A DNA stretch of 64,000 nucleotides from Clostridium amylolyticum (GCF_900142075.1 NZ_FQZO01000003.1:496001-560000); one strand, 5' to 3'; positions 24,067 to 33,712 are shown, counted from the stretch's first letter. The notes: generated by a model not told the origin, from the sequence alone. A program made the numbers and translations.

Positions 24067-24876
24067 TTGAAAATAATTCAAGGTGAAAAGGTGAAAGATG
24101 GGGCTGGAGTAAGCATTAATAGGGTTATTGGAGGTAGAGGTCTGAATCATATCAATCCTTTTCTTATGTTAGATGAGTTTAGAAGTGATGACAGTAAAGA
24201 TTATGAAGCAGGGTTTCCTATGCATCCTCATAGAGGAATGGAAACTATAACATATATGGTAAAGGGAAGTTTTACGCATAGAGATTCTAGAGGAAATCAA
24301 GGTAATTTAAATGAAGGAGAAGTTCAATGGATGACTGCGGGAAAAGGAATCCTTCATGAAGAAATGCCTGCAATGAAAGATGGAGAACTTTGGGGATATC
24401 AGCTTTGGGTAAACCTGCCAAAAGAATTGAAAATGACAGAACCTAGATATAGTCATCTAAAGGTAGAAGACATGCCGTTGGTAAAGGAAGAAGGAGTGAG
24501 CATTAAGCTTATTTCAGGAAAATATTTACATCATGAAGGACCGGCAAAACCTTATTATCCAGTAGATTATATGGATGTTAGGTTTAATGGTGGAACCTTT
24601 AAAAGAAAGCTTAAAGGAGTAAACTTAGTTTATGTGCATAGCGGAGAGATAACTGTTAAAACAAAAAATCATAGCGTTAATGTTAATGCTGGAGATTTAT
24701 GCTTTTTAGAAGATGAGGGAATAATAAGTATATATGGAGAGAATTCAGGTATTCTCTTCATTAGCGCAGAAAAACTCGATGAGCCTGTAGCAAAGTACGG
24801 TCCTATAGTTATGAATACCATGGAAGAAGTAATGCAAGCTGTAGATGATTTTAACAATGGAGATTTTGAAAAATAA
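24067..24876 (+). CDS. Pirin-family bicupin protein
   Basis: A 269-residue pirin homologue with two cupin domains. The N-terminal metal site is in MHPHRGMETITYMVKGSFTH and GKGILHEEMP (His, His, His, Glu). Pirins bind Fe and some act as quercetin dioxygenases or redox-responsive modulators. The start is TTG 24067 after AAGAGGTG; no better ATG exists. It is co-directional with the nitroreductase 62 bases downstream and divergent from HxlR, suggesting a shared response to electrophiles or oxygen. Confidence 0.92.
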   Translation: MKIIQGEKVKDGAGVSINRVIGGRGLNHINPFLMLDEFRSDDSKDYEAGFPMHPHRGMETITYMVKGSFTHRDSRGNQGNLNEGEVQWMTAGKGILHEEMPAMKDGELWGYQLWVNLPKELKMTEPRYSHLKVEDMPLVKEEGVSIKLISGKYLHHEGPAKPYYPVDYMDVRFNGGTFKRKLKGVNLVYVHSGEITVKTKNHSVNVNAGDLCFLEDEGIISIYGENSGILFISAEKLDEPVAKYGPIVMNTMEEVMQAVDDFNNGDFEK

Positions 24877-24938
24877 AATTTGAAATATATATAAACCTAA
24901 AATATAAATAAATTTAAAATATAAAGGAGAAATGAATC

Positions 24939-25556
24939 ATGGATTTAAGAAATGTATACGAAGAAAGAAGATCGATTAATTTTTTTGATAGATCAAAGGA
25001 AGTAAGTAAGGAAACATTAAAAAATATAATAGATTTAGCAGTTTTAGTTCCATCTGCTTTTAATCTTCAACCTTGGGAAATAATTGAGGTTAGATCAAAA
25101 GAAGCCAAGGAAAAATTGTTTAATCTTTCAAATAAGCAGCCAAAAGTTTTAGAAGCACCTGTAACTTTAGTATTAGTAGGACAAAAGAATGGATATGATA
25201 AATCAAATCCAGTGTGGGAAGAAATGCTTAATACCTTTGGTGGGGATAAAAAAGTAGTAGAAGGAGCACAAGCTATGGCGTCAGCTTTATACAGCAATAC
25301 TGATGCAGATAAGTTAAAATTTGCTGAAAGTAACGTTGGATTACTGGCTGCATCAATAATGTATGCTGCTAAACACTATGGCGTAGATTCACATCCTATG
25401 AGTGGAATAGATTTTGAAGGAATAAGAAAAGAATTTAACCTAGATGAAAGCAAAACTGTGGTTATGACTATTGCATTAGGATATTTTGATGAAACTAAAG
25501 AGCTTTATCCTAGAAGACCGAGAAGAGGTTATGAAGAGATAGTAAGAGAAGTATAA
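24939..25556 (+). CDS. Nitroreductase-family protein in the HxlR/pirin locus
   Basis: A 205-residue FMN-dependent nitroreductase-fold enzyme. ERRSINFFDRSKEVSKE (about residues 8-24) starts the family, PSAFNLQPWEIIEV is the FMN loop, and GVDSHPMSGIDFEGIRKEF and IALGYFDE are the C-terminal segments. Together with the divergent HxlR regulator it resembles the B. subtilis HypR-HypO pair, which responds to disulfide and quinone stress. AAGGAGAAATGAATC precedes ATG 24939. Confidence 0.9.
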   Translation: MDLRNVYEERRSINFFDRSKEVSKETLKNIIDLAVLVPSAFNLQPWEIIEVRSKEAKEKLFNLSNKQPKVLEAPVTLVLVGQKNGYDKSNPVWEEMLNTFGGDKKVVEGAQAMASALYSNTDADKLKFAESNVGLLAASIMYAAKHYGVDSHPMSGIDFEGIRKEFNLDESKTVVMTIALGYFDETKELYPRRPRRGYEEIVREV

Positions 25557-25572
25557 AAAGTAAAATATTAAT

Positions 25573-25616
25573 TAAAGGCTGGAGAAAAAGAATTTATTTC
25601 TTTACTCCAGCCTTTA
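25573..25616. terminator. Bidirectional terminator between nitroreductase and the ABC operon
   Basis: TAAAGGCTGGAG.AAA..AGAA pairs with TTCTTTACTCCAGCCTTTA; AT-rich flanks on both sides serve the two convergent transcripts. Confidence 0.85.
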
Positions 25617-25631
25617 ATAAACAAAATTATA

Positions 25632-26804
25632 TTATTCATACCTCAAGGCATCTATAGGTTTAAGGGTAGATGCTTTATAGGCAGGGAATATGCCAAAAAT
25701 TAATCCTACCACTATAGAGAAGGTAAAGGATATGAATATTATAGGAATAGATATCACTGTAGTCATTCCAAATTTATTAGTAATATTACTTCCTAATATA
25801 CCAAGTATTATGCCTATTACACCTCCAATGGAGGTAATAAGTAAGGCTTCCACTAAAAATTGAATTAATATGTCTTTTCTTTTCCCGCCTAAAGCTTTTC
25901 TAATACCTATTTCTTTTGTACGTTCGGTTACAGATACGAGCATTACATTCATTACTCCAATTCCACCTACCACTAAGGATATGCCAGCTATACCGCCAAG
26001 TAAAAGGGATAAGGTGGAGGTTATGGAACCCATGGTATCTAAAAGCTGCTTTTGGCTGGTGACGTTATGAGTTCTATTGGTTCCATCAGATTTTAAGTAT
26101 TTAGTTAAGTAAGCATCTATTTCATTTTTTGCAGCATCTATAACATTTTCATCGGAAGCTTGCACATAAAATGAAGAAATAGAGTTTACCTTAGTCATAG
26201 ACATAGCTGTAGTAAGGGGAATCAACACCATATCATCTACATTTGTACCCATGGAGTTTTCTTGAGTGACTAAGACACCTATTATTTTAAAGGTTGTTCC
26301 ATTTATCATAACTTCTTCACCTACGGGATTAGAAAATCCAAATAGATCTGATGCGATGGTAGAACCAATAACTGCTGTGCTATTTTTGTTTTCTACATCT
26401 ATATAAGAAAGAAATCTACCTTTACTAAGCTTAATACCTCTCACATCTAAGAAATTTTCATTTGTTCCTATTATATTAGAATCCTTAGTGTCTTTACCAA
26501 GTTTTATTGAATAATTTGTATTTACTGTGGGAGAGATTTTTTTTACTCCTCTTAATTTACTTACTTCTTCTATTTCATTAAGATGAATTTTTTTGTCTGA
26601 ACGATTGCCGATGGTAACAGTTATTAGGTTTGTGCCAAGAGACTGTACTTGGTCGGTAATGTTTTTTGAAGAGCCTCCTGCTATGGAAACTAGTATTATA
26701 ACTGAGGAAGTACCTATTATTATACCCAGCATAGTAAGTATGGAGCGCATTTTATTGCTAATGATATTTTTTATTGCTAACTTTATAGTTTGTACTAATT
26801 TCAC
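25632..26804 (-). CDS. MacB-like ABC transporter permease (FtsX fold)
   Basis: A 390-residue mechanotransmission-type permease. It has an N-terminal helix (residues about 18-40 with KMRSILTMLGIIIGTSSVI), a large extracytoplasmic MacB_PCD domain (about 45-250) and three C-terminal helices with VTERTKEIGIRKALGGKRKDIL, the FtsX signature. It works with the ATPase and the HlyD/MacA-like adaptor encoded before it in the operon. In Gram-positives such pumps export peptides or antimicrobials. It ends the five-gene operon. Confidence 0.93.
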   Translation of the reverse strand: MKLVQTIKLAIKNIISNKMRSILTMLGIIIGTSSVIILVSIAGGSSKNITDQVQSLGTNLITVTIGNRSDKKIHLNEIEEVSKLRGVKKISPTVNTNYSIKLGKDTKDSNIIGTNENFLDVRGIKLSKGRFLSYIDVENKNSTAVIGSTIASDLFGFSNPVGEEVMINGTTFKIIGVLVTQENSMGTNVDDMVLIPLTTAMSMTKVNSISSFYVQASDENVIDAAKNEIDAYLTKYLKSDGTNRTHNVTSQKQLLDTMGSITSTLSLLLGGIAGISLVVGGIGVMNVMLVSVTERTKEIGIRKALGGKRKDILIQFLVEALLITSIGGVIGIILGILGSNITNKFGMTTVISIPIIFISFTFSIVVGLIFGIFPAYKASTLKPIDALRYE

Positions 26805-26816
26805 TGTAACCCCTCC

Positions 26817-27479
26817 TTACTCATAGAGTCTTCCGTCTATTATTTTTATAGAACGATCTGCCTGCATAGCAACTTGGGGATCATGGGTAATTAATATTAT
26901 TGTATGCCCTTCATGGTGTAAGTCCTTTATAAGCTGCATTATCTCTTTATTAGTTTTAGAATCAATGGCTCCAGTAGGCTCGTCTGCTAAAATAAGACTG
27001 GGCTTACCAGCCAAGGCTCTAGCTATAGCAACTCTTTGTTGCTGTCCTCCAGATAATTCGTTAGGCTTATGATGCTCCCTTCCTTTTAATCCAACTTTTT
27101 CAAGATATAGAAGGGCTAATTTTCTACTTTCCTTTTCACTGATACCTCTGTATAACAATGGTACTTCAACATTTTCCATAGCATTAAGCTTTGGTAATAG
27201 ATTAAAATTTTGAAATATAAAGCCGATTTTTGCATTTCTTAATTCAGCTAACATGGAATCATTAGCTTTTTCAATATTTATATCATTAAAGAGGTAGCTC
27301 CCAGTGTCAGGTGTGTCTAAACAACCTAATATATTCATTAAGGTAGACTTGCCAGAACCAGAAGGGCCTATTATGGATACAAACTCCTTTTCTTTTACTT
27401 CTAAGTTTATATTATCAAGAGCTTTTACTATGTTATCTCCCATTTTATATTGTTTGCTTACATTTTTTAAAACAATCAT
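26817..27479 (-). CDS. MacB/LolD-type ABC transporter ATPase
   Basis: A 220-residue ATPase with Walker A GPSGSGKST (residues about 39-47), signature LSGGQQQRVAIARAL, Walker B LILADEPTGAID and switch His in LITHD. It matches the family length for LolD/FtsE-type subunits. It sits 12 bases before the permease gene and 15 bases after the adaptor gene, so stoichiometric expression is expected. ATG 27479 has AGGAGG upstream. Confidence 0.94.
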   Translation of the reverse strand: MIVLKNVSKQYKMGDNIVKALDNINLEVKEKEFVSIIGPSGSGKSTLMNILGCLDTPDTGSYLFNDINIEKANDSMLAELRNAKIGFIFQNFNLLPKLNAMENVEVPLLYRGISEKESRKLALLYLEKVGLKGREHHKPNELSGGQQQRVAIARALAGKPSLILADEPTGAIDSKTNKEIMQLIKDLHHEGHTIILITHDPQVAMQADRSIKIIDGRLYE

Positions 27480-27494
27480 AATAGTGGCCTCCTT

Positions 27495-28454
27495 TTAGTT
27501 TCTAGGTGATTGTCCACCAGTTCTATTGTTGTAACCGCCGCTATTAATTCTCTGCTGACCCATGCCAGGCACAAGCATACTACCATTATTTTTGTTGTTA
27601 GAGTTTTGAGAATTTTGAGTGCTTTGTACTGGTACAGGGATTTCTATTTTATCCCCTTCATTTAAACCAGAAGTGATTTCTACCAATGTATTATTAGCTA
27701 TACCAGTTTCTACCTTTTTAACTACAGGAGTATTATTGTCACCAGCTACCATAACCACTTTTGAATCTTTTGACTTTCTAACTGCCTCTATAGGGATGGC
27801 AAGTACATTTTCTTTTCTATTTATTAAAATGGAAACTTCGGCTGTCATGCCCACTTTAATATTTTTTATTTCATCAAATTTTACAGTAACCTCAAAGGTG
27901 GTAACTCCATTAGAGTTTTTACCTTCTTGATTAATATCTATGACCTTTCCAGTAAACTTTTCATCTGGGTAAGCAGTGAGTTTTATATCCGCGCTTTGAC
28001 CTATTTGTATTAAAGAAAGCTCTGATTCATCCACTTGAATTTTAGTACTGAGATTTTCACTATCAAAGATTTTTAAAAGTTCCATGCCAGACTTAACTAC
28101 CCCATCAGCCTTTACATTAACCTCAGAGATTATACAATCATAAGGAGCTATGACTGCAGCGCTTCCATTCCAGTAAGTTATGAGATTTTGACCTTTTTTT
28201 ACTTTATCATTGGGTTTTACTAGAACTTCTTTAATGGTATCTACGGTAGCGCTAGTAATAGTTTCTCTTAAAGAAGTTTCTACTGTTCCAGAAGAAGTAA
28301 TTTTCTTTTCTATGGTAGCTTTAGAGGCATTTGCGGTAGTATATCTAACAGTTTGATTATTTGAAGCTGGCTTAGAATAAACATATTTGTAACCTGCAAA
28401 ACCACCAATGCCAATAACTGATGCTATAAGTATAGCTATAATAGTCTTTTTCAT
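27495..28454 (-). CDS. MacA/HlyD-like efflux adaptor
   Basis: A 319-residue membrane-anchored adaptor. It has a transmembrane start (residues about 4-22), a barrel-sandwich lipoyl-like hybrid domain (VKPNDKVKKGQNLITYWNGSAAVIAPYDCIIS), a beta-barrel (ADIKLTAYPDEKFTGKVIDI) and a membrane-proximal domain (VETGIANNTLVEITSGLNEGDKI). The last 45 residues are a Ser/Asn/Gly/Gln-rich disordered tail. The helical hairpin is very short, as expected where no outer-membrane channel exists. It is the first transport gene of the operon, after the two-component genes. Confidence 0.9.
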   Translation of the reverse strand: MKKTIIAILIASVIGIGGFAGYKYVYSKPASNNQTVRYTTANASKATIEKKITSSGTVETSLRETITSATVDTIKEVLVKPNDKVKKGQNLITYWNGSAAVIAPYDCIISEVNVKADGVVKSGMELLKIFDSENLSTKIQVDESELSLIQIGQSADIKLTAYPDEKFTGKVIDINQEGKNSNGVTTFEVTVKFDEIKNIKVGMTAEVSILINRKENVLAIPIEAVRKSKDSKVVMVAGDNNTPVVKKVETGIANNTLVEITSGLNEGDKIEIPVPVQSTQNSQNSNNKNNGSMLVPGMGQQRINSGGYNNRTGGQSPRN

Positions 28455-28520
28455 AATATCTTTCCTTTCATAATGTTTTTACTATAGGAAAGATTATGAT
28501 AGATTAACCTTAAAATTTGC

Positions 28521-29747
28521 TTAAAGTTTTAAAGGGATAATTACTTTTATTAAAGTCCCCTTAGGGGTAACTGGAGAAGCCTCTATGACACCTTCATGCT
28601 TTTCCACTATCCATTTAGCTATGGAAAGACCTAAACCGGAACCACCAGTTTTTCTTGAACGAGCTTTATCTTCTCTAAAGAACCTTTCAAAAATTCGTTT
28701 CCTATTTTCTTCTTTTATGCCTATACCGTTATCTGATACCTCTAATAAAAAGTCATTATTCTTTATACAAGCTTTTATGTTTATGAAACATCCTTCCTCA
28801 GTATATTTAAGGGAATTGTCTAAAAGAATTATAATCAGTTGATTTAGTCTTTTTTCATCAGCAAATATACTTATATCTTGCTGCAATTTCAAGTTTAAAG
28901 ACTTTCCTTCAGCTTCTGCAATCTCTTTGTAAGGTTCGGAAACATTTTTTATAAGTTTAGTTATATCAATATAGGATTTTTCTAATTCTGTTGTATTGGA
29001 GTCTGATCTTGCCAAGGTTAATAAGTCTGAAACCATTTTAGAAATTCTTCTAGTTTCTGAAAGTGCAGGTGCTAGAAGTTCATATTTATCCATTATGGAG
29101 GCTTTGGGCTCTAAAAGCATCAGCTCTAGTTTAGACTGTATAATGGTAAGGGGTGTCCTAAGTTCATGGGAGGCATTCTCAACAAATTCCTTTTGCTTAT
29201 TCCAAGAATCTATTATAGGTTTCATGCTCTTATCAGCAAGGTATAGAGCTGCAGCTACGGAAACAATAGAAATAACTATACCACCAATTATTAATATTCT
29301 TAATAGATTTGTTAAAATATCCCTTTCAGGATTAGTATTTGTAATAAGTTGAACTATTACAAACTTTCCTTGAAGAGTTGCAGAGAAGGAAATGGTTCTG
29401 AAACTATATTCTCCAATAGTGAAATCGTAAAGTTTATCTAATTCCTTGGGCTTAAGCTGCTTTGAATTCTGCTCAAAAAAGGAATAATTTTTTGAAGGTT
29501 GTATTATTTCTCCATTTTCACCATAAATGATAGTAGTAATTCTAGGGTTCATGGGAGGAATCATGGGAGAAAAGTTATAGGAAGCTCCTCGCATTATAAT
29601 GTTTTTTGCAGACTTTAACTCATTATCTACCCTTACATATTGAGTAGATTTTATAGTGCTATAAAGTATAAAGCTAAAAATGGAAAATATCATTATAAAA
29701 ACAGAGAAGTTTGCAAGCAAAAGTTGAGTTTTTTTCTTATTATGCAT
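28521..29747 (-). CDS. Sensor histidine kinase
   Basis: A 408-residue membrane kinase. Two transmembrane helices (about 10-32 and 145-168) flank an extracellular sensor of roughly 110 residues. The HisKA domain follows with the phospho-acceptor in ASHELRTPLTII, then HATPase boxes N (DNSLKYTEE), G1 (DNGIGI), F (FERFFRED) and G2 (GGSGLGLSIA). The upstream ATG at 29756 has its Shine-Dalgarno directly abutting it, so ATG 29747 is preferred. The start overlaps the response-regulator stop by eight bases, showing translational coupling. It likely activates the MacAB-like pump genes in response to an envelope or antimicrobial signal. Confidence 0.93.
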   Translation of the reverse strand: MHNKKKTQLLLANFSVFIMIFSIFSFILYSTIKSTQYVRVDNELKSAKNIIMRGASYNFSPMIPPMNPRITTIIYGENGEIIQPSKNYSFFEQNSKQLKPKELDKLYDFTIGEYSFRTISFSATLQGKFVIVQLITNTNPERDILTNLLRILIIGGIVISIVSVAAALYLADKSMKPIIDSWNKQKEFVENASHELRTPLTIIQSKLELMLLEPKASIMDKYELLAPALSETRRISKMVSDLLTLARSDSNTTELEKSYIDITKLIKNVSEPYKEIAEAEGKSLNLKLQQDISIFADEKRLNQLIIILLDNSLKYTEEGCFINIKACIKNNDFLLEVSDNGIGIKEENRKRIFERFFREDKARSRKTGGSGLGLSIAKWIVEKHEGVIEASPVTPKGTLIKVIIPLKL

Positions 29748-30423
29748 TATTTTCATCTCCTACAAGCATATATCCAAAGCCACGTATGGTTTTTATATAT
29801 TTGTCATAACCATATTTTTTTAAGCTTTTTCTAAGATTGCTTGCATATACCTCTACCACATTAAAGGTGGTATCAGAATTAAACCCCCATATCCTATCAA
29901 AGATCTGTTCTTTAGATAATATGGATCCTTGATTATTTATAAGATATTCTAAAAGTTCAAACTGCTTTCCATGAAGATCTATATTTTCATCATTTATTCT
30001 TGCATTTCTTAGCTTTAAATCTAGAATTAGATCCTTAAAGACTAGAATATCTTTATTTAGGTTTATACCGCTTCTTCTTAAAATGGCTTCTAGTCTAGCT
30101 AATAGTTCTTCTCTATGAAAGGGTTTGATAATATAATCGTCAGCACCTAACTTAAACCCTCTTAGTTTATCATCAATGGAATCTTTAGCTGTGAGTATGA
30201 GAACGGGTGTATTTATGTTTTTACACCTCAGCTCCTTTAAAATACTGTACCCATCCATACCAGGATGCATTATATCTAAAATAATGACATCATATATGTT
30301 TTGCTCCGCCAGATATAAACCTTGCTCTCCATCCTGGGCAAAATCATAGTGAAATATTTCTTTGATGCTTTCAGCTATACTTTCAATAAGTAATGAGTCA
30401 TCTTCTATAATTAAAGATTTCAT
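29740..30423 (-). CDS. OmpR/PhoB-family response regulator
   Basis: A 227-residue DNA-binding response regulator. The receiver has acidic Glu/Asp at residues 7-9 (EDD), phospho-acceptor Asp50 in VIILDIM, Thr in LILTAKDS and Lys in YIIKPF. The C-terminal winged helix (about 130-222) ends with KTIRGFGYML. One oddity is IMHPGMDGY, where most relatives have M-x-L-P-G-x-D-G. It is the first gene of the five-gene operon with the kinase and the MacAB-like exporter, and it is divergent from the PAP2 gene. Confidence 0.95.
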   Translation of the reverse strand: MKSLIIEDDSLLIESIAESIKEIFHYDFAQDGEQGLYLAEQNIYDVIILDIMHPGMDGYSILKELRCKNINTPVLILTAKDSIDDKLRGFKLGADDYIIKPFHREELLARLEAILRRSGINLNKDILVFKDLILDLKLRNARINDENIDLHGKQFELLEYLINNQGSILSKEQIFDRIWGFNSDTTFNVVEVYASNLRKSLKKYGYDKYIKTIRGFGYMLVGDENNA

Positions 30424-30559
30424 CTTATCACCTTCTTATATTTTAATAATGTTATTATAATTTATTTTCACCTTTTATAAATATAATTTTCAATAAATTT
30501 GTATATGTTATTATGTTATAATAATGAAAGAAATTTAAAGTAAAGAGCAGGTGAGCATT

Positions 30560-31114
30560 TTGCATAATTTTTTAGTTTATATGAACACTCTAGATAGAAA
30601 TATATTAGACTTTATTCAAAGGAATATGAGAAATTCTTTCGTAGACAGCATAATGCCATTTATAACCGCTTTAGGGGATGCGGGAATAGTTTGGATAATA
30701 CTTTGCATTATTCTATTAATTACAAAAAAATATAGGAAAGCAGGTATAGTTTGTGCACTATCTCTTATTATAACCGCTATTCTTGGAGAGGGAGTTATAA
30801 AAAATTTAATTCAAAGAGCGAGACCTTTTATGAGTGATGCAAACTTGGTATTACTTATAGCAAAACCAAAAACTTTTTCATTTCCTTCAGGTCATACTGC
30901 ATCATCCTTTGCAGCGGCAGCTGCTCTTGCAGGATACATAAAACCTTATGGAAAGCTATTTTTCATTCCTGCTGCACTTATTGCCTTTTCACGATTATAT
31001 TTATATGTACATTTTCCCAGCGATGTAATAGCCGGGATAATATTAGGTATAGTTGGCTTTAAACTTGCTGAAACTCTTTATAATAAGGTTATAAATTCAA
31101 AAAGAAATACTTAA
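30560..31114 (+). CDS. PAP2-family lipid phosphatase
   Basis: A protein of about 184 residues with five to six membrane helices. The three catalytic motifs are present: KNLIQRARP (K-x6-RP), PSGHTASS and SRLYLYVHFPSD (S-R-x5-H-x3-D). It could dephosphorylate undecaprenyl pyrophosphate (bacitracin resistance, BcrC type) or phosphatidylglycerol phosphate. TTG 30560 is preferred because AGGTGA sits 6-10 bases upstream; an in-frame GTG at 30551 lies inside that site. An extended -10 TGTTATAAT is at 30514-30522. It is divergent from the response regulator and followed 27 bases later by a TPR gene. Confidence 0.9.
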   Translation: MHNFLVYMNTLDRNILDFIQRNMRNSFVDSIMPFITALGDAGIVWIILCIILLITKKYRKAGIVCALSLIITAILGEGVIKNLIQRARPFMSDANLVLLIAKPKTFSFPSGHTASSFAAAAALAGYIKPYGKLFFIPAALIAFSRLYLYVHFPSDVIAGIILGIVGFKLAETLYNKVINSKRNT

Positions 31115-31141
31115 GTTATTGAAACAATAAAGGTGGATTAA

Positions 31142-32455
31142 ATGGATAAGGAATTAAAAAAAATATATTCAAAAGCTATGTTATGTTATCAAAAAGGATT
31201 AATAGATAAAGCGTTAAATTGTTGTGAAAAAGGAATAAGCAAAGATATTTATTGTGCACCTATTTTGAATCTTAAAGGGCTTTTGCTTTATCAAAAAGGC
31301 GACTTAGAAGGCTGTAGAGTGGTATGGAACATAAATGCTGATATTAATGATGATGGTGCCTCTAAGGAATATTTAAAAGATTCAAAAAGAGATAGCGATA
31401 GACTTAAGCTTTATAGTAATGCCATGCTGTTTATAAAAGAAATGAGAATTAATGAAGCTTTAGAAAATCTTAAAAAGTGCAGAGAAAGCGACTTTAATAT
31501 TATAAATGTCTCTAATGCATTAGCTAGCTGTTACATAAAAAAGGGAGAGTATATTCATTCAGAATATCACATAGAAAAAGTTTTAGAGTTAGACAAATAT
31601 AATAAGGAAGCCCTAAGCAACAAGGAATATTTAAAGAAGTTTGGCAATTCATCTACAAAAGATAAATTATTAAATAATAAGATGATTTTAAGAACAACTT
31701 CAATAATATTGGGGATTTGTATTGTGATTTTATCTTTAAGATATTTAATCATACCTAAGGTACAATTTCTTAAAAACCCAATAAGCTTATTTACCTCATC
31801 AAAAGATGCAAAGAAGGGTTCTAATGATAAAGTAGATTTAGAAAAAGATAACAAGGCACCTATAAAAGGTACAGAAGGTAAATCCAGCGATGATAAGAAG
31901 ACATCAGGAGATATAAATAAATTGCAAAATAATGAAAGTAAGTTTTCACAAAATGAAATAAAAACTGATTTAGAACATAAGAACTATGACAAATTATATA
32001 ATGTGGCCATGGAATTTAAAGATTCAAAGCTGAATGTTAACGAAAAAGCTTTATATAATAAAGTTCTAGAAACTCTTGAAACAGAAGGGGTAAACTTCTT
32101 TTACTCTCAAGGCATGAAGTTTCAAAAGGAAAAAGATTATGTAAATGCACAAAAAGAGCTTGAAAAAGCCTTTAAGCATAGCAATAAGAGTTATTTAAAG
32201 TCGCATATAATATATATGTTAGGTGCTTCTGCAGAAAACCGCCAAGATATTGAGTCTGCAATAAAATATTATAAGCTTTATGCTGAAGAGTATCTTTCTT
32301 CAGAATATGGAGACGGGGTTTTGTATAATTTAGCTGTTTTAAACAAAAATATAAATAATTATGAATCTTATAAGTATGCTTCTATGATTAAAAGTAATTT
32401 TCCTAATTCCATGTATTTTAATACAACTATAAAGGATATATTAAAATCAAAGTAA
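31142..32455 (+). CDS. TPR-repeat membrane protein
   Basis: A 437-residue protein. Cytoplasmic TPR-like helices occupy about residues 1-170 (YSKAMLCYQKGLIDKALNCC and similar repeats). One transmembrane helix is at about 182-203. A Lys/Asp/Ser-rich linker follows (about 215-270), then a second TPR array outside the membrane (about 275-435, with YYKLYAEEYLSSEYGDGVLYNLA). TPR proteins are scaffolds for protein complexes; no enzyme motif was seen. It starts 28 bases after the PAP2 gene and 12 bases before iadA, so it is probably in one operon with them. The specific role is unknown. Confidence 0.8.
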   Translation: MDKELKKIYSKAMLCYQKGLIDKALNCCEKGISKDIYCAPILNLKGLLLYQKGDLEGCRVVWNINADINDDGASKEYLKDSKRDSDRLKLYSNAMLFIKEMRINEALENLKKCRESDFNIINVSNALASCYIKKGEYIHSEYHIEKVLELDKYNKEALSNKEYLKKFGNSSTKDKLLNNKMILRTTSIILGICIVILSLRYLIIPKVQFLKNPISLFTSSKDAKKGSNDKVDLEKDNKAPIKGTEGKSSDDKKTSGDINKLQNNESKFSQNEIKTDLEHKNYDKLYNVAMEFKDSKLNVNEKALYNKVLETLETEGVNFFYSQGMKFQKEKDYVNAQKELEKAFKHSNKSYLKSHIIYMLGASAENRQDIESAIKYYKLYAEEYLSSEYGDGVLYNLAVLNKNINNYESYKYASMIKSNFPNSMYFNTTIKDILKSK

Positions 32456-32466
32456 GGAGAAAAATC

Positions 32467-33639
32467 ATGATAACAATAATAAAAAATGCTGATATTTATG
32501 CTCCGGAACCATTAGGAATTAAACAGGTAGTAATTTTGGAAGATAGGATTGAAGGCATCTATGATGATATAAACATACCTGAAAATTTTATTGAAATTAA
32601 AGTTGTGGATGCTGAAGGAAAAATATTAGTACCAGGATTTATAGACAATCATGTGCATATTTTAGGTGGAGGAGGAGAAGGGGGATTCAAAACTAGAACT
32701 CCAGAACTTTCACTATCTAAAATAACTACTGCAGGAATAACTACGGTGGTGGGATGTCTAGGTACTGACGATGTATGTAGGGACATAAGGGCATTGGTGG
32801 CAAAGGCTAATGCTTTGGAAGAAGAAGGAATAAGTACATATATTTATACAGGTTCTTATGAGATACCAGTAAAAAGCCTTACAGGAAGTCCAAAAGGTGA
32901 TTTAATGATGGTGTCAAAAGCTATAGGGGTGGGCGAGATAGCTTTATCAGATCATAGGTCTTCCCAACCTACCTATGAGCAGTTTGTAAATACTGTAGCG
33001 CAAGCCAGGGTGGGTGGTCTTCTTTCAGGAAAAGCTGGAGTGGTGAATGTTCATTTAGGTGATGGTGCTACTATGATGGAATACTTATTTACCATGATAA
33101 GCAAAACTGAAATTCCTGCAACTCAAGTGCTTCCAACTCATATTAACAGGATAGATTCATTATTTGAAATGGGTATAGAATATACTAAAGCTGGAGGTTT
33201 TATAGACTTAACCACTAGCTCAGAACCTAACTTTTTAGAACCGGGAGAGGTGAAGGCCTCCAAAGGATTAAAGCTTCTCTTAGATGCCGGTGTGCCTATA
33301 GAAAGGATAACCTTTTCCTCTGATGGAAATGGAAGTATGCCTCTTTTTGATAAGGATAAAAAGTTTCTTGGACTTGGAATTTGCTCTGTAGAAACGCTAT
33401 TTCGTGAGGTAAGGGATGCTGTTTTAGAGGAAAATATACCCTTAGGAGAAGCTCTTAAAGTTATAACTTCCAATGCTGCTGAAATTCTAAAACTGAAAGC
33501 CAAAGGAAGCATTGAAAAAGGAAAAGATGCAGATTTAGTCCTTTTAGATAAGGCTACTTTAAATATACATAGTGTAATGGCTAAAGGAGTATTTCATATA
33601 GAAAATAATAAGGTTATAGTAAAAGGTACCTTTGAATAA
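32467..33639 (+). CDS. iadA: Isoaspartyl dipeptidase (beta-aspartyl-peptidase)
   Basis: A 390-residue amidohydrolase-superfamily enzyme, the same length as E. coli IadA. It hydrolyses beta-aspartyl dipeptides from damaged proteins. NHVHILGGGGEGG (His62, His64) starts the metal site, and ISDHRS-like LSDHRSSQP (161-168), HL near residue 197, PTHINR and FSSDGNGSMP follow. Where the E. coli enzyme is reported to have a carbamylated Lys as bridging ligand, the equivalent position here appears to be Glu157 (GVGEIALSD). AAGGAG precedes ATG 32467. It is the last gene of a probable PAP2-TPR-iadA operon. Confidence 0.92.
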   Translation: MITIIKNADIYAPEPLGIKQVVILEDRIEGIYDDINIPENFIEIKVVDAEGKILVPGFIDNHVHILGGGGEGGFKTRTPELSLSKITTAGITTVVGCLGTDDVCRDIRALVAKANALEEEGISTYIYTGSYEIPVKSLTGSPKGDLMMVSKAIGVGEIALSDHRSSQPTYEQFVNTVAQARVGGLLSGKAGVVNVHLGDGATMMEYLFTMISKTEIPATQVLPTHINRIDSLFEMGIEYTKAGGFIDLTTSSEPNFLEPGEVKASKGLKLLLDAGVPIERITFSSDGNGSMPLFDKDKKFLGLGICSVETLFREVRDAVLEENIPLGEALKVITSNAAEILKLKAKGSIEKGKDADLVLLDKATLNIHSVMAKGVFHIENNKVIVKGTFE

Positions 33640-33712
33640 TGTCTATTACTAAATATTGCCTTTTTAATGTTAAATATATTATACTATGCTTATATATTGT
33701 ATAAAAATTGCA

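Noticed and set aside
25870..26070. Reading frames opposite the MacB-like permease and other long genes
   Set aside because: They are in the antisense frame of clear coding sequence, with no RBS and unnatural composition.
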